Shown: positions 5,113 to 5,129 of the stretch, piece by piece
Position numbering within the stretch: the stretch's first letter is position 1
How the letters are laid out: each line of letters starts with the position of its first letter
NCBI GenBank assembly: GCA_030605045.1
Contig: JAUWBK010000092.1
Location: forward strand, 1-5,129
Direction: 5' to 3'
Origin: Dehalococcoidia bacterium
GTDB lineage: Bacteria; Chloroflexota; Dehalococcoidia; Dehalococcoidales; RBG-16-60-22
Length of the DNA stretch: 5,129 nt
Notes under the pieces: model-generated
The model's database searches: none
What the model was told of the DNA's origin: nothing
The model's input: only the letters and a program-made list of their open reading frames with translations
Program-made: the position numbers and the translations under genes

Positions 5113-5129
5113 TAATCATAAAGAAGTGA

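Noticed and set aside
1..5129. CRISPR array, insertion sequence, tRNA/rRNA, phage or defence locus
   Set aside because: No repeated spacer pattern, transposase motif, terminal inverted repeats or RNA-gene sequence was seen anywhere in the window.

Overview
The window looks like a piece of a mesophilic anaerobe of the Chloroflexota, possibly a Dehalococcoidia-type lineage. This rests on the style of the leucine genes, on a methylmalonyl-CoA-epimerase-like VOC protein, on a stand-alone SagB-type flavoprotein, and on a pair of conserved unknown proteins that I associate with that group from memory. The taxonomic call is an inference. Almost every gene has a clear purine-rich Shine-Dalgarno sequence, and coding density is high, with no gene-free stretch over 300 bases.

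Bases 1-2477 (+ strand) are the distal part of a leucine biosynthesis operon: the 3' end of leuC, then leuD and leuB. Between leuC and leuD lie two things that do not belong to the pathway. One is a complete NimA-like/PNPOx-fold flavoprotein gene that starts at a TTG codon 10 bases after the leuC stop. The other is a 31-codon ORF that resembles only the N-terminal tip of an MGMT-like protein and may be a gene remnant. LeuC and LeuD are the two subunits of isopropylmalate isomerase and are usually encoded side by side. LeuB then oxidises the product. LeuB has Arg-Arg where characterised NAD-dependent enzymes have Asp-Ile in the coenzyme pocket, which is the most interesting point in the window.

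Bases 2505-3666 (- strand) carry two genes convergent with leuB: a SagB/ThcOx-type nitroreductase-fold dehydrogenase (upstream) and a VOC metalloenzyme (downstream). Each has its own plausible promoter.

Bases 3667-3791 are a divergent intergenic region. It holds a good minus-strand promoter, a weaker plus-strand promoter and a perfect 11-bp inverted repeat, so it is a candidate shared control region.

Bases 3792-5096 (+ strand) encode two tightly spaced proteins of unknown function (197 and 233 residues). A strong ribosome binding site at the very end of the window suggests a third gene follows. I see no CRISPR array, insertion sequence, RNA gene or convincing terminator, and no evident defence or mobile system.
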